64,000 bases of DNA from Citricoccus zhacaiensis. Its GTDB lineage: Bacteria > Actinomycetota > Actinomycetes > Actinomycetales > Micrococcaceae. The DNA lies in contig NZ_BMLQ01000007.1 of NCBI RefSeq assembly GCF_014645315.1, forward strand, positions 171,004 to 235,003, given 5' to 3'. The position numbers and the translations under genes are program-made. Each line of letters begins with the position of its first letter. The stretch's first letter is position 1. Positions 1 through 11,227 of this stretch are shown here, in pieces. Under the pieces are notes generated by a model, which worked only from the letters and a program-made list of their open reading frames with translations, did no database searches and had not been told where the DNA came from.

Positions 1-372
1 CTGAGGTCGGCTGCAGGCCATGCCCACCATGCCGGCCATCTCGGCCCTGGCCCCCTGGCCGGACTGCCGGGCCCCGCCGTCGCCGACGACGCCCTCACCA
101 CGTTCTCTGCGGCGATGGTCCTTGCCCACGTGCTGGCCGCGGTCGGGACCGTGCTGGTCCTGCGCCGCGGGGAACTGCTCGCGGCGCGCGTGGCGGAACT
201 CGCCGTCGGGCTCGTGCTGCGGTCCCCGGGCGCCCGGCTCGCCCGGTGGGTCCCGACCGTCCCGGTCCGCCGAGTCACCGTCCGCGCTGTCCGAGTGGTC
301 CACCGGCCGGATGAGGTGCTGCTGGCATCGCCACGTCTGCGTGGTCCGCCGGAGTTCGCCCTGGCCGCCTGA
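1..372 (+). CDS. C-terminal part of a His-rich membrane protein (5' end outside window)
   Basis: The reading frame is open from base 1 to a TGA at 370-372, so the gene starts before the window. The visible 123 residues begin with a short His/Gly-rich stretch (AGHAHHAGHLG), then a hydrophobic segment around a VLAHVLAAVGTVLVL core followed by RRGE, then a basic, non-conserved tail. Small membrane proteins with this His-rich loop and LARGE-like turn commonly accompany copC genes in Actinobacteria, and copC follows 92 bases downstream. A role in copper handling is inferred only from the His-rich loop and position; no family was firmly recognised. Confidence 0.6.
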   Translation: MRSAAGHAHHAGHLGPGPLAGLPGPAVADDALTTFSAAMVLAHVLAAVGTVLVLRRGELLAARVAELAVGLVLRSPGARLARWVPTVPVRRVTVRAVRVVHRPDEVLLASPRLRGPPEFALAA

Positions 373-464
373 TCGTCCACCGATCTGCCGGCCAGGGAAA
401 CCTCACCCTCCATCCGGCAGACCCCTGCCCGGTGCCGTTCTCGGCCCGGGCTGTGAAGGACACC

Positions 465-1310
465 ATGAACACTCACAGAACCACCACCCCTGCACGACCC
501 CCGCGCACCCAGCGCGCCCGCGGCATCGGCGCCGGCACGGCAGCCCTCTCAGCCGCCGCGCTGCTCGCCTTGGCCACGGCCACCCCGGCGGCGGCGCATG
601 ACCAGCTGCTGTCCGCCACCCCGGCGGCCGGCACCGCCGTCATCGAGGCCCCGGCCGAGATCGGCCTGGAATTCTCCGGGAACCTGACCACCGGCCAGGG
701 CATTCAGAACCTCGTGACGGTCACGGACGAGGAAGGCCACCAGTGGCAGGACGGCGAAGCCCAGGTCACCGGCCCGAACCTCACCGCCGCCCTGTGCGAG
801 GGCCTGCCCAACGGCGAATACACGGTGGACTACCGCGTCGTGTATTCGGATGGGCACTCCGAGGAGAAGGGGTACGAGTTCACCCTCGAGGACCCCGCCG
901 CGCCCGAAGCGGCCGTCCCGGAGGACTGCGGGGTGCCGAACCCGGACGCGCCGGTCTCCTCGGACGCCACGCCGGGTGATGCCGGCACTGGCACCGATGG
1001 TGCCGGCTCCACGGCAGACGACGGCAGCACCGCCCCCGCGGATGCTGCGGCCTCTGCGACCACGGCGGCCACCGCCGAACCCGGCACCGCGGCCACCGAC
1101 CCGGCGTCGGGCGAGGCCACTGCAGACGACAGCCAGGCGCCCTCCGGTCCCGTGGCCGGCTGGGTCTGGCCTGCGGCCATCGGCGGGGTCCTCGTCGTTG
1201 TGGTCGCCATGCTGATGGTGTTCCGCAAGGCCAGGGCCATCGGCACCGGCTCCGACGGTGATGCGGGTACCGACGGCGGATCGGACGGTACGGGAACCAG
1301 CGGCCGCTGA
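465..1310 (+). CDS. copC: CopC-domain copper-binding protein with C-terminal membrane anchor
   Basis: A 281-residue exported protein. A signal peptide (twin Arg-containing n-region, hydrophobic core, cleavage after PAAA) would leave His45 as the mature N-terminus; in CopC proteins this N-terminal His is a Cu(II) ligand. The domain continues to about residue 145 and holds the conserved SDGHSEEKGYEF segment, whose Asp/His complete the usual copper site. A Ser/Thr/Ala/Gly-rich linker (about 150-225) leads to a single membrane helix and a short basic tail, so the domain is displayed outside the membrane. The start at 465 was chosen because GAAGGA lies just upstream and it gives a normal signal peptide; an ATG-like start 33 bases earlier would only extend the n-region. 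It precedes the copD/ctaG gene and probably delivers or buffers periplasm-side copper. Confidence 0.88.
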   Translation: MNTHRTTTPARPPRTQRARGIGAGTAALSAAALLALATATPAAAHDQLLSATPAAGTAVIEAPAEIGLEFSGNLTTGQGIQNLVTVTDEEGHQWQDGEAQVTGPNLTAALCEGLPNGEYTVDYRVVYSDGHSEEKGYEFTLEDPAAPEAAVPEDCGVPNPDAPVSSDATPGDAGTGTDGAGSTADDGSTAPADAAASATTAATAEPGTAATDPASGEATADDSQAPSGPVAGWVWPAAIGGVLVVVVAMLMVFRKARAIGTGSDGDAGTDGGSDGTGTSGR

Positions 1311-1331
1311 CCGGCCAGAGCACCGCTCTGT

Positions 1332-1356
1332 AGTGCAGGTGCAGTGCACCTGTACT
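1332..1356. promoter_or_regulatory. Palindrome between copC and copD
   Basis: CAGGTGCA (1336-1343) and TGCACCTG (1345-1352) form a perfect inverted repeat around one central G, with three more pairs outside after one G-T wobble. It lies 22 bases after the copC stop and about 65 bases before the copD start. The near-zero loop favours a protein-binding site over an RNA hairpin. A copper-responsive regulator (CsoR or other) is possible, but the sequence does not match the CsoR consensus I know. Confidence 0.4.
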
Positions 1357-1419
1357 GCACCGGGCGGCCCGGGGCACCCCCGCCCCGGGCCGCCACCGGC
1401 AGGACCCTCCTGCGAGAGA

Positions 1420-3525
1420 ATGGATACTGTGAAATCTTCCCCAACCGCTGAGCGTGGCACTTCCGCGCCGGTGTGGCTGTGGCCCGTGGCCGGCGTCGTC
1501 GGCGCGGTCAGCCTGGTGCTGGCCGCCGCCTGGACGGGCATCCTGGCCGTGGACCAGCTCTCCGACCCCGGGGCCCTGACCCGTTGGGGACTGCCGGTGG
1601 CCGAGATGGTGAACAACCTGGCCATGCCCACCGCTGTCGGCGCGTTGATCTTCGCCTGCGCCATCATGCCGCCCTCCCGGGGCCAGCGTGCTCACAATGG
1701 AGAGGGCGGCGAACATCCGGCCTTCACCCGACTGATGCAGGTGGCCACCGCAGCCTCCGTGGTCTGGACGCTGTCCGCCCTTGCCGTTCTCGTGCTGTCC
1801 TACTCGGACCTCGCCGGCATGCCGTTGGACCCCAGCGCCTCGTTCACCTCCGGCCTCGTCGGCTACCTGCAGGACATCTCCGTGGGCCAGGCCTGGACCG
1901 TGGTGACCGTCCTCGCCGCCGTCATCACCTCGCTCACCCTGGCCGTCCGCTCCACGGTCGGCCTCGCCTGGACCGCCCTGCTCGGGCTGGTCGGCATCGT
2001 GCCTCTGGCCCTCATCGGCCACTCCGCCTCCGGGGATGACCACAACGGGGCCGTCAACTCGATCGGCCTGCACCTACTCGGGGTGGTCGTCTGGATCGGC
2101 GGGCTGATCGTCCTGGCCCTGATCTCCCCGAAGCTGCACGGCCCGGACGGCGCCAGCGGCAAGCCCTCCGCCCACCGGCAGGGTCCTGAACCGCTGATCT
2201 ACACCGTGGTCAGCCGCTACTCGCTCCTGGCCGGGCTGGGACTGGCCACCGTGGTCCTGTCCGGAGTGGTCAACGCCGCCATCCGCATGAACACGCTGGA
2301 ACAGCTCACCAGTCCCTACGGCGTGCTGGTGCTGGCCAAGCTCGTGGGCTCCGTGCTGCTCGGCCTGATCGGCCTGATGCACCGGCTGTGGGTCATCCCG
2401 CGGCTGGCCACCGGCACCACCGCCCCGCCGCCGGCCGCCAAGCGCCTGCTCTGGCAGCTGATCGCGGTGGAAGCCGCGATCATGGCGGCGATCATGGGGC
2501 TCGCGACCGTGCTCTCGCGCACCTCTCCGCCCGTCCCCGAGGAGATCGCCCCGGACGCCTCCCCGGCCCGCATCCTCACCGGCTACGACCTGCCGCCGGA
2601 ACTGACCTTCCAGACCTGGTTCACGCAGTGGCGCTTCGACTGGCTGTGGGTCGCCATCATCGCGTTCCTGGTGCTCTGGTACGTGCGCGCCACCGTCCGG
2701 CTCCACCGCCGCGGTGACCGCTGGCCCATGCTGCGCACGATCTCCTTCGTGGTCGGCCTGACCATCCTGTTCTGGGTGACCTCCGGCTCCCCGGCGATCT
2801 ACGGCCAGGTGCTGTTCAGTGCCCACATGGTGGCCCACATGACACTGACCATGATCTCGCCGATGTTCCTGGTGCTCGGCGCCCCCGTCACCCTGGCGCT
2901 GCGCTCCCTGCCCAGCCGGACGGACGGCACCCGCGGCCCTCGCGAGTGGATCCTGTGGATCGTGCACTCGCCCTTCGGGCGGTTCATCACCAACCCGGTG
3001 GTGGCCGCCGTGAACTTCGCCGGTTCGATCCTGGTGTTCTACTACACGCCGTTCTTCGGCTTCGCGCTCCAGGAGCACATCGGGCACGAGTTCATGAACG
3101 TGCATTTCCTGTTGACCGGCTACATCTTCGCGTCGGTGATGATCGGGATCGACCCACTGCCGCGCAAGGCGCTCTACCCGATCCGCTTGGTGATCCTGCT
3201 GGCCACCATGGCCTTCCACGCGTTCATCGGTGTGGCCATGACCTCCTCCGAGTCCCTGCTCCAGGCCTCCTGGTTCGGTTCCACGGGACGCGACTGGGGG
3301 CCCTCCGCCATCGCCGACCAGCAGATCGGCGGCGCTGTGATGTGGGGGATCGGCGAGGTGCCCACGGTGCTCATGGCCGTGGCGGTGGCCGTGATGTGGT
3401 CTCGCACCGATGCCAAGGAGACCAAGCGGCTGGACCGCAAGGCCGATCTCAACGACGAGGCCGAACTCAAGGCCTGGAACCGTATGTACGAAGAACTTGC
3501 CGAGAACGAGGAGCCCCGCCGATGA
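1420..3525 (+). CDS. copD: CopD / CtaG fusion: copper import and cytochrome oxidase copper assembly membrane protein
   Basis: A 701-residue polytopic protein. The first half (about residues 15-370) is CopD-like with multiple membrane helices; the second half (about 400-650) matches CtaG (caa3 oxidase assembly), with the His-rich helix around SAHMVAHMTLTMISPMF and a following helix near HIGHEFMNVHFLLTGY, typical CtaG metal-binding positions. Fused CopD-CtaG proteins of about 650-720 residues are common in Actinobacteria and are thought to carry copper across the membrane for oxidase assembly. The start at 1420 follows GAGAGA; a GTG at 1429 is also possible. A long in-frame extension back to 1258 was rejected because it runs through copC and the palindrome. 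Its stop overlaps the next gene by ATGA, so the two are translationally coupled. Confidence 0.87.
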   Translation: MDTVKSSPTAERGTSAPVWLWPVAGVVGAVSLVLAAAWTGILAVDQLSDPGALTRWGLPVAEMVNNLAMPTAVGALIFACAIMPPSRGQRAHNGEGGEHPAFTRLMQVATAASVVWTLSALAVLVLSYSDLAGMPLDPSASFTSGLVGYLQDISVGQAWTVVTVLAAVITSLTLAVRSTVGLAWTALLGLVGIVPLALIGHSASGDDHNGAVNSIGLHLLGVVVWIGGLIVLALISPKLHGPDGASGKPSAHRQGPEPLIYTVVSRYSLLAGLGLATVVLSGVVNAAIRMNTLEQLTSPYGVLVLAKLVGSVLLGLIGLMHRLWVIPRLATGTTAPPPAAKRLLWQLIAVEAAIMAAIMGLATVLSRTSPPVPEEIAPDASPARILTGYDLPPELTFQTWFTQWRFDWLWVAIIAFLVLWYVRATVRLHRRGDRWPMLRTISFVVGLTILFWVTSGSPAIYGQVLFSAHMVAHMTLTMISPMFLVLGAPVTLALRSLPSRTDGTRGPREWILWIVHSPFGRFITNPVVAAVNFAGSILVFYYTPFFGFALQEHIGHEFMNVHFLLTGYIFASVMIGIDPLPRKALYPIRLVILLATMAFHAFIGVAMTSSESLLQASWFGSTGRDWGPSAIADQQIGGAVMWGIGEVPTVLMAVAVAVMWSRTDAKETKRLDRKADLNDEAELKAWNRMYEELAENEEPRR

Positions 3526-4481
3526 CCACGCGTTCCCCCCGCACCCCGGCCATCCGGCCTTCCCTCGACTCCCGCCGGCTGCGCCGCCCGGTTGCTCGGA
3601 TGGCCGCCCTGGGCCTGGCGGGGATGCTCGTCCTCGCCGGTTGCTCGGGCGGCGCCAGCGACCAGGACGGGAACGACGCCGGCGTCCCCGCCAACCCGCA
3701 TGGGATCACCGCGGAGAACCCGTCCGGCAGCGCCATGCCGACCGCTGGTGCCGACGGCCAGAACGGAGAAGGAACGGAAGGCGGGGCGGGCACGGACGGT
3801 GAGACGCCGACGTCGGGCACGGCTTCCGCCGACCCTTCGGAGACCGAGGCGGCCGACGCGCGGGCCGACCAGGCCGCGGTGGGTGCCGCCGCCGAGCGGG
3901 CCGCCAGCTTCGGATTCACCAACCAGGTCTCCGCCACGGACACCGAGATCGCCGCCACGCGTGAGGACGCCCGGTTGCGGCAGACGAACTCCTCCGGCAC
4001 CACGGTGGAGCCGGCCAGCTGCAAGTCCCCCCTGACGGCGGTGGACTGGTCGCCCATCCTGATGCCGGGGGCGGATGCCTCCCGCCTGGACTTCGGCTCT
4101 GAGACGTTCGCCGGGACGGGCACTGTGGAGGTCGCCTCCCTCGAGGACGCCGGCGTGGTGGAGGACCACCTGGCCAACGTCGAGCGCCTCGTGGCGGACT
4201 GTCCTGAGCTGACGATGACCGTCACGGACTCGGACCTCCAGCAGTCCACGTTCGACTTCACCGCCCGGACCTCCGCATCGGCGGGAGAAGGAGTGGACTC
4301 CGGCCTCGTGTGGACCCGCACCCCGGCCGGCGGGGGAGCGGAGACCACGGCCCACGTGCTGATCGGACAGACGGCGGAGCACGTGGTCATGGTCTCCTTC
4401 ATCGGTGGCTCGGAGGTGGCCGGGGAGGAGTTCACCGCCATCGCCGAACAGATCTTGGCTGCCGCCGAGGGGGCGCTCTGA
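3522..4481 (+). CDS. Secreted lipoprotein of unknown function, coupled to copD
   Basis: A 319-residue protein starting at the ATG that overlaps the copD stop (ATGA). The N-terminus has Arg-rich residues, a hydrophobic core and the lipobox LAGC, so it should be lipid-anchored outside the membrane. Residues 50-110 are a Gly/Thr/Glu/Ala-rich linker. The folded part (about 120-315) has two Cys residues (PASCKSP and VADCPEL), possibly one disulfide, and an alternating beta/helix pattern recalling small actinobacterial sensor-like lipoprotein domains such as PknH-C; that resemblance is only by eye. Because it is coupled to copD it may act in copper delivery or oxidase assembly, but there are no obvious His/Met copper ligands. 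Confidence 0.75.
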   Translation: MTTRSPRTPAIRPSLDSRRLRRPVARMAALGLAGMLVLAGCSGGASDQDGNDAGVPANPHGITAENPSGSAMPTAGADGQNGEGTEGGAGTDGETPTSGTASADPSETEAADARADQAAVGAAAERAASFGFTNQVSATDTEIAATREDARLRQTNSSGTTVEPASCKSPLTAVDWSPILMPGADASRLDFGSETFAGTGTVEVASLEDAGVVEDHLANVERLVADCPELTMTVTDSDLQQSTFDFTARTSASAGEGVDSGLVWTRTPAGGGAETTAHVLIGQTAEHVVMVSFIGGSEVAGEEFTAIAEQILAAAEGAL

Positions 4482-4489
4482 ACCTCGCG

Positions 4490-4508
4490 GTGAACCACAG
4501 GGGTTCAC
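4490..4508 (+). terminator. Small hairpin after the lipoprotein gene
   Basis: GTGAACC (4490-4496) and GGTTCAC (4502-4508) form a perfect 7-bp stem with a 5-base loop, starting nine bases after the stop. There is no T tract, so it is either a weak terminator or an RNA-stability hairpin. Confidence 0.35.
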
Positions 4509-4582
4509 GCACGGCCGAGGATGCTGTCAGGATGGCCGCACGGAACCCCTGACCGGCAGAACCCGACTCGAAGGAGCCCGCC

Positions 4583-4873
4583 GTGAGTACCACCCAGCCC
4601 CAGCCTGATGACAGTTTCCGGGACACGGAGACCAGCGAACTCGACCGGCAGGGCACCCAGCAGCCCCAGCGCGGCGTCACCGGTGCCGCCAACCAGCCGG
4701 GGAAGCCGGTCGAGGAGGACGGGGACACGTACTCCGAGGAACAGGCCGAGTCCGCGAACCCGGACCCGGCGGAGGAGAACGTCACCGGTCTGGACCGCGG
4801 TGGCAGCGTGCCACCGGGGGAGACCCCGCCCGCTGACGATCAGATGAGCCGGGACCAGGGTCACGAGGAGTAG
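4583..4873 (+). CDS. DUF6480 family small acidic protein
   Basis: A 96-residue soluble, acidic, largely disordered protein. The C-terminal segment NPDPAEENVTGLDRGG followed by SVPPGETPPA is the signature of the DUF6480 family of small actinobacterial proteins; the N-terminal 55 residues (Gln/Thr/Asp-rich) are extra compared with the shortest members. The GTG start is preceded by AAGGAG at a 6-base spacing. No function is established for the family; in my recollection members often turn up in stress-related contexts. It stands alone between the copper genes and the thioredoxin gene. Confidence 0.75.
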   Translation: MSTTQPQPDDSFRDTETSELDRQGTQQPQRGVTGAANQPGKPVEEDGDTYSEEQAESANPDPAEENVTGLDRGGSVPPGETPPADDQMSRDQGHEE

Positions 4874-4948
4874 GCCCGATTCAGCCGTGGGCGTTGTATG
4901 ACTTCATGCGTTGGCCACCGAGGTGGGGCCGGGGCGAGAATGGAGCCC

Positions 4949-7135
4949 ATGAGCACCTCTGCCGACCAGCCGGTCACCACAGCAGCCCCCGTTGATGCCG
5001 CTCCCGCCGTCGTCACGCCCCGGGCCACGTCCCGGGTCCGCGCGTCCGAGCTCGTCGGCCGCAACTGGCTGAACACCGGCGGCACGGCCCTGGACCTGGA
5101 GGGGCTGCGCGGCAAGATCGTGATCCTGGACTTCTGGTCCTTCTGCTGCATCAATTGCCTGCACGTGCTGGATGAACTCCGTCCCCTTGAGGCCGAATTC
5201 CACGACGTGCTCGTGACCGTCGGCGTGCACTCACCCAAGTTCGACCACGAGGCGGACCCGGACGCGCTCGCCGCCGCCGTGGAACGCTATGACGTCCAGC
5301 ACCCCGTGCTGGACGATCCGACCCTCACCACGTGGCAGGCCTACTCGGCCCGCGCCTGGCCCACCCTGGTGGTGGTGGACCCCGAGGGCTATATCGCCGC
5401 GCACCTCTCCGGTGAGGGCCACGTGGCCGGACTGACCTCGCTCGTCAACGAGCTGGTGGCCGAGCACGAGGCCAAGGGCACCCTGCACCGCGGCAACGGC
5501 CCCTACGTCCCGCCAGAACCGGTGGCCCGGGACCTGAAGTTCCCCGGCAAGGCCATCGCCCTGGGAGCCCGTGGCTCGCAGCCCGGCACGTTCCTGGTGG
5601 CGGACACCGGCCACCACCGCCTCGTGGAGGTGGCCGGTGACCTCACCACGGTGGTGCGCACCATCGGCGGTGCGGTCGCCGAGGGCAACGGGGCCAAGGG
5701 CATCGACGACGGCGGCCCGGAGACCGCCCGTTTCAACGAGCCCCAGGGGCTGGCGCTGCTGCCCGAGGCCGTGGCCGAGGCCGTGGGCTACGACGTGGTG
5801 GTGGCGGACACCGTCAACCACCGCCTGCGGGGGGTGAGCCTGGCCGACGGCTCCGTCCGGACCCTGGCGGGCAACGGCGTGCAGCGGCTGATCGACCCGG
5901 AGCGGGCGCGCGTGGCCGCGGACCCGGAGGACCCGGAGGAGACGGTCTCGCTCGAGCCTTTCGGCACCGACCCGCTGCAGACCTCCCTGTCCAGCCCGTG
6001 GGACGTGCTCTGGTCCACCGCCGAGGACACCCTCATCGTGGCGATGGCCGGCACCCACCAGATCTTCAGCTTCGACCCCCGCACCGGGGACCTGGCCGTC
6101 TACGCCGGCACCGGCCTGGAGGGCCTGGAGGACGGTGCCCCGGACGTGGCCTGGTTCGCCCAGACCTCCGGGCTGGCCGAGTCGGCCGACGGCACCCTGT
6201 GGCTGGCGGACTCCGAGTCCTCCGCCCTGCGGTCCATCACCCCGGGCGGCACCTCGGCCAGCAGCAGTTCCGCGGACGGAACCGCCTCGGCCACCGGCGC
6301 AGATGCGCGGGAACGCCAGGTGAGCTCCGCCGTCGGGACCGGCCTGTTCGATTTCGGCTTCCGCGATGGGGCCGCCGCGCAGGCCCGCTTCCAGCACCCG
6401 CTGGGCGTGGCCGCCTTGCCAGACGGTTCCGTGCTGGTGGCGGACACCTACAACGGGGCCATCCGCCGGTACGCCCCGGCCGGGGTGGCCGCTGATGGCC
6501 GCGCCACCGAGGCCGAGGTGTCCACCGTGGCCCGCGGCCTGAAGGAGCCCTCGGACATCCTGGTCGAACCCGACGCCGAGGGGAACCCCGCCTCGATCGT
6601 GGTGGTGGAGACCAACGCCCACCAGCTGGTGCGGCTGTCCGTGCCGGACGAGTACCTGCAGGTGGACGAGGGCGCGCTGCAGACCCAGCGTCCCCGGACC
6701 GCCATCGCCGCCGGGGACGTGGAGCTGGCGGTGGCCTTCAAGGCGCCGAGCGGGCAGAAGCTGGACGACCGCTGGGGCGACCCCACGCAGCTGAAGATCT
6801 CCTCCTCCCCGGAGAACCTGCTCCTGGGCGGCGGGGGCACCTCCACCGGACTGCACCGTACCCTGCGGATCAACCCGGACGTGGCCGAGGGGGTCCTGCA
6901 CATCACCGCGCGCGCCGCCTCCTGCGACGGTGAGAAGGGCCAGCCGATCCCGGACCACGCCGCCTGCCACCTCTACCAGCAGGACTGGGGCATCCCGGTG
7001 ACCGTGCACGCCGGAACCGGTGCAACCGATTCCACGAGAGAAGCCGAGACCGAGGCCGGGACCGTGAACGAGACCACTGCATCGGGTCCGGTGCCGGAGA
7101 CCCGTCTGGACCTGGACCTGCGCGGGATACACTGA
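4949..7135 (+). CDS. Thioredoxin-like protein with C-terminal NHL beta-propeller (NHLRC2-like)
   Basis: A 728-residue cytosolic-looking protein without signal peptide. Residues about 30-185 form a thioredoxin/TlpA-like domain with the CINC (C-x-x-C) active site in the context DFWSFCCINCLHVLDEL, the hallmark of the NHLRC2-type family. Residues about 195-590 carry NHL repeats (recurring LVADTGHHRLVEV, VVADTVNHRL and VLVADTYNGAIRRY segments) forming a beta-propeller. A last beta-rich domain (about 600-700) includes two Cys. Redox activity is likely; partners are unknown. A short insertion rich in Ser/Thr/Ala follows SITPGG near residue 430. ATG 4949 was chosen; ATG 4940, three codons earlier, is an equally acceptable start. 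The flavodoxin gene follows 45 bases later, possibly in one redox operon. Confidence 0.85.
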   Translation: MSTSADQPVTTAAPVDAAPAVVTPRATSRVRASELVGRNWLNTGGTALDLEGLRGKIVILDFWSFCCINCLHVLDELRPLEAEFHDVLVTVGVHSPKFDHEADPDALAAAVERYDVQHPVLDDPTLTTWQAYSARAWPTLVVVDPEGYIAAHLSGEGHVAGLTSLVNELVAEHEAKGTLHRGNGPYVPPEPVARDLKFPGKAIALGARGSQPGTFLVADTGHHRLVEVAGDLTTVVRTIGGAVAEGNGAKGIDDGGPETARFNEPQGLALLPEAVAEAVGYDVVVADTVNHRLRGVSLADGSVRTLAGNGVQRLIDPERARVAADPEDPEETVSLEPFGTDPLQTSLSSPWDVLWSTAEDTLIVAMAGTHQIFSFDPRTGDLAVYAGTGLEGLEDGAPDVAWFAQTSGLAESADGTLWLADSESSALRSITPGGTSASSSSADGTASATGADARERQVSSAVGTGLFDFGFRDGAAAQARFQHPLGVAALPDGSVLVADTYNGAIRRYAPAGVAADGRATEAEVSTVARGLKEPSDILVEPDAEGNPASIVVVETNAHQLVRLSVPDEYLQVDEGALQTQRPRTAIAAGDVELAVAFKAPSGQKLDDRWGDPTQLKISSSPENLLLGGGGTSTGLHRTLRINPDVAEGVLHITARAASCDGEKGQPIPDHAACHLYQQDWGIPVTVHAGTGATDSTREAETEAGTVNETTASGPVPETRLDLDLRGIH

Positions 7136-7180
7136 CAAGCGCCAGCACCGCACCCGACACCCGAAGGCGGCAGATGTCCC

Positions 7181-7657
7181 ATGACCACCCTGGTTGTAGC
7201 CTCCTCACAGCACGGATCCACCCGAGAGATCGCCGAACGGATCGCCAAGGTCCTGCGCGTGAACAAGGGCGTGACCACCGTGGTGGAGCACCCGAAGGAC
7301 GCCCCGAAGTGGCTCGCGACGGTCGACGCCGTGGTGGTGGCCCTGCCGATCTACCGTGATGCGCTGGACAAGGCCGGCAAGGCATTCCTGGACACCCACC
7401 GGGCCGAGCTGGCGGACAAGTCCCTGTTCATCCTCGCCTCCGGCGCCGCGCCCTCGATCAACCCGCGCCTGCAGGCCACCATCGACTCCTACGGGCCCCG
7501 GGACACCGCCTACCTGCGCGGCGCCCTGACGGAGGAGAAGCTCGGCTTCCTGGACAAGCTGAGCATCAAGCTGGTCAAGGGCCAGTACGGTGACTTCCGC
7601 AACTGGGAGGCCATCGAGGCCTGGGGCAAGTCGCTGTCCGACCGCGGCGCCCACTGA
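7181..7657 (+). CDS. Flavodoxin-domain protein
   Basis: A 158-residue cytosolic protein. The N-terminus has a flavodoxin fold opening strand followed by the FMN phosphate-binding loop SSQHGSTREIAERIA; VDAVVVALPIYRDALDKAGKAFL is the second flavin-contacting region of HemG-like flavodoxins. It lacks the Trp/Tyr-rich loops of electron-carrier flavodoxins, so it could be a menaquinone- or protoporphyrinogen-type oxidoreductase or another small FMN protein; the exact substrate cannot be read. It follows the thioredoxin/NHL gene on the same strand and is closed by a hairpin at 7677-7696. Confidence 0.8.
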   Translation: MTTLVVASSQHGSTREIAERIAKVLRVNKGVTTVVEHPKDAPKWLATVDAVVVALPIYRDALDKAGKAFLDTHRAELADKSLFILASGAAPSINPRLQATIDSYGPRDTAYLRGALTEEKLGFLDKLSIKLVKGQYGDFRNWEAIEAWGKSLSDRGAH

Positions 7658-7676
7658 ATCCCTCCCCGTAAATCAC

Positions 7677-7696
7677 TCCCGGCTTCCGCGCCGGGA
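7677..7696 (+). terminator. Hairpin terminator after flavodoxin gene
   Basis: TCCCGGC (7677-7683) pairs with GCCGGGA (7690-7696) across a 6-base loop, 20 bases after the flavodoxin stop; a short pyrimidine run (TTCCTT) follows. It separates the flavodoxin from the dimethylglycine oxidase gene. Confidence 0.55.
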
Positions 7697-7705
7697 TTCC
7701 TTGAC

Positions 7706-10353
<2,648 letters not shown>

Positions 10354-10375
10354 GGGATCCACGGGTGAGGCCGGA

Positions 10376-11227
10376 TCAGCCGGCCGAATACCCCATCCGC
10401 TGGCTGGCGGCCAGGCCGGTCCGGTGCAGGGCCTCCAGTACCGAGGGATCGCCGTCGGGGGAGAACCGGAAGGCCGGGCCGGACACGCTGATGCTCGCGA
10501 TCACCGCGCCCCGGTGGTCGTGGACCGGGACGGCCACCGAGGACAGGCCGATCTCGTACTCCTCCCGGGTCACGGCGTGCCCGGCGTGCGCTGCCTGCAG
10601 CAACTCCTCCTCGAGCCGGGCCCGTGACGTGATGGTTCGGGAGGTGAACCGCGGCAGGCGGGTGCCCTGCAGCAGATGGCGGCGGTCCTCCGTGGACAGG
10701 GCCGCCAGCAGCACCTTGCCCGAGGCCGTGGCGTGCAAGGGCGTCAGGCTGCCGATCCAGTCCTGGGTGGCCAGCGTGGACGGGCCGAGGGCCTGGTCCA
10801 CGTTGACGGCGTAGCCCGAGCGGAGCACGGCCAGGTTCACGGTCTCCTTCACCGCGGTGGCGAGGTCCTGCAGCAGGGGGCCGGCCTCCTGGACGAGGTT
10901 CAACCGTCCCGGGATGGCGGCGGCCAGGCGCAGGATGCCGAACCCCAGCTGGTACTTGCCGCGGTCATGGTCCTGCTGCACCAGTTCCCGGGCCACCAGG
11001 GCTCCGAGCAGGCGGGACGCCGTGGACTTGTGGATCCCCATCTCCGCGGCGATCTCGCTGACCCCGGCCCGTCCCTCCCGGGCGAGGATCTGCAGGACGG
11101 TGGCGGCCCGGTCCACGGACTGCACCCCGGAGGCGCCACCACCGTTCTCGCTGACCTCCGTGGCCCCGGCGGAGTTGGCGGTGTCCGGCCCGGGCCGGAC
11201 ACCGCCCTCATCCTCAAACGGCGGCAT
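10376..11227 (-). CDS. IclR-family transcriptional regulator
   Basis: A 283-residue regulator. After a Gly/Glu-rich leader of about 30 residues comes the winged helix (SVDRAATVLQILAREG; VSEIAAEMGIHKSTASRLLG) and then the IclR effector domain (GWIGSL-like region, HATASGKVLLAALS, TREEYEIGLSSVAVPV), all in family order and length. The ATG at 11227 lies 14 bases inside the end of the upstream GcvT-like gene, so the two are co-transcribed and probably coupled. It ends 22 bases from the convergent dimethylglycine oxidase gene. By context it should control breakdown of methylated glycine compounds and possibly itself; the effector is unknown. Confidence 0.88.
   Translation of the reverse strand: MPPFEDEGGVRPGPDTANSAGATEVSENGGGASGVQSVDRAATVLQILAREGRAGVSEIAAEMGIHKSTASRLLGALVARELVQQDHDRGKYQLGFGILRLAAAIPGRLNLVQEAGPLLQDLATAVKETVNLAVLRSGYAVNVDQALGPSTLATQDWIGSLTPLHATASGKVLLAALSTEDRRHLLQGTRLPRFTSRTITSRARLEEELLQAAHAGHAVTREEYEIGLSSVAVPVHDHRGAVIASISVSGPAFRFSPDGDPSVLEALHRTGLAASQRMGYSAG

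Noticed and set aside
1258..1419. N-terminal extension of the copD/ctaG frame
   Set aside because: It would overlap the end of copC and run through the palindrome; the sequence is Pro/Gly/Arg-rich and not membrane-like.
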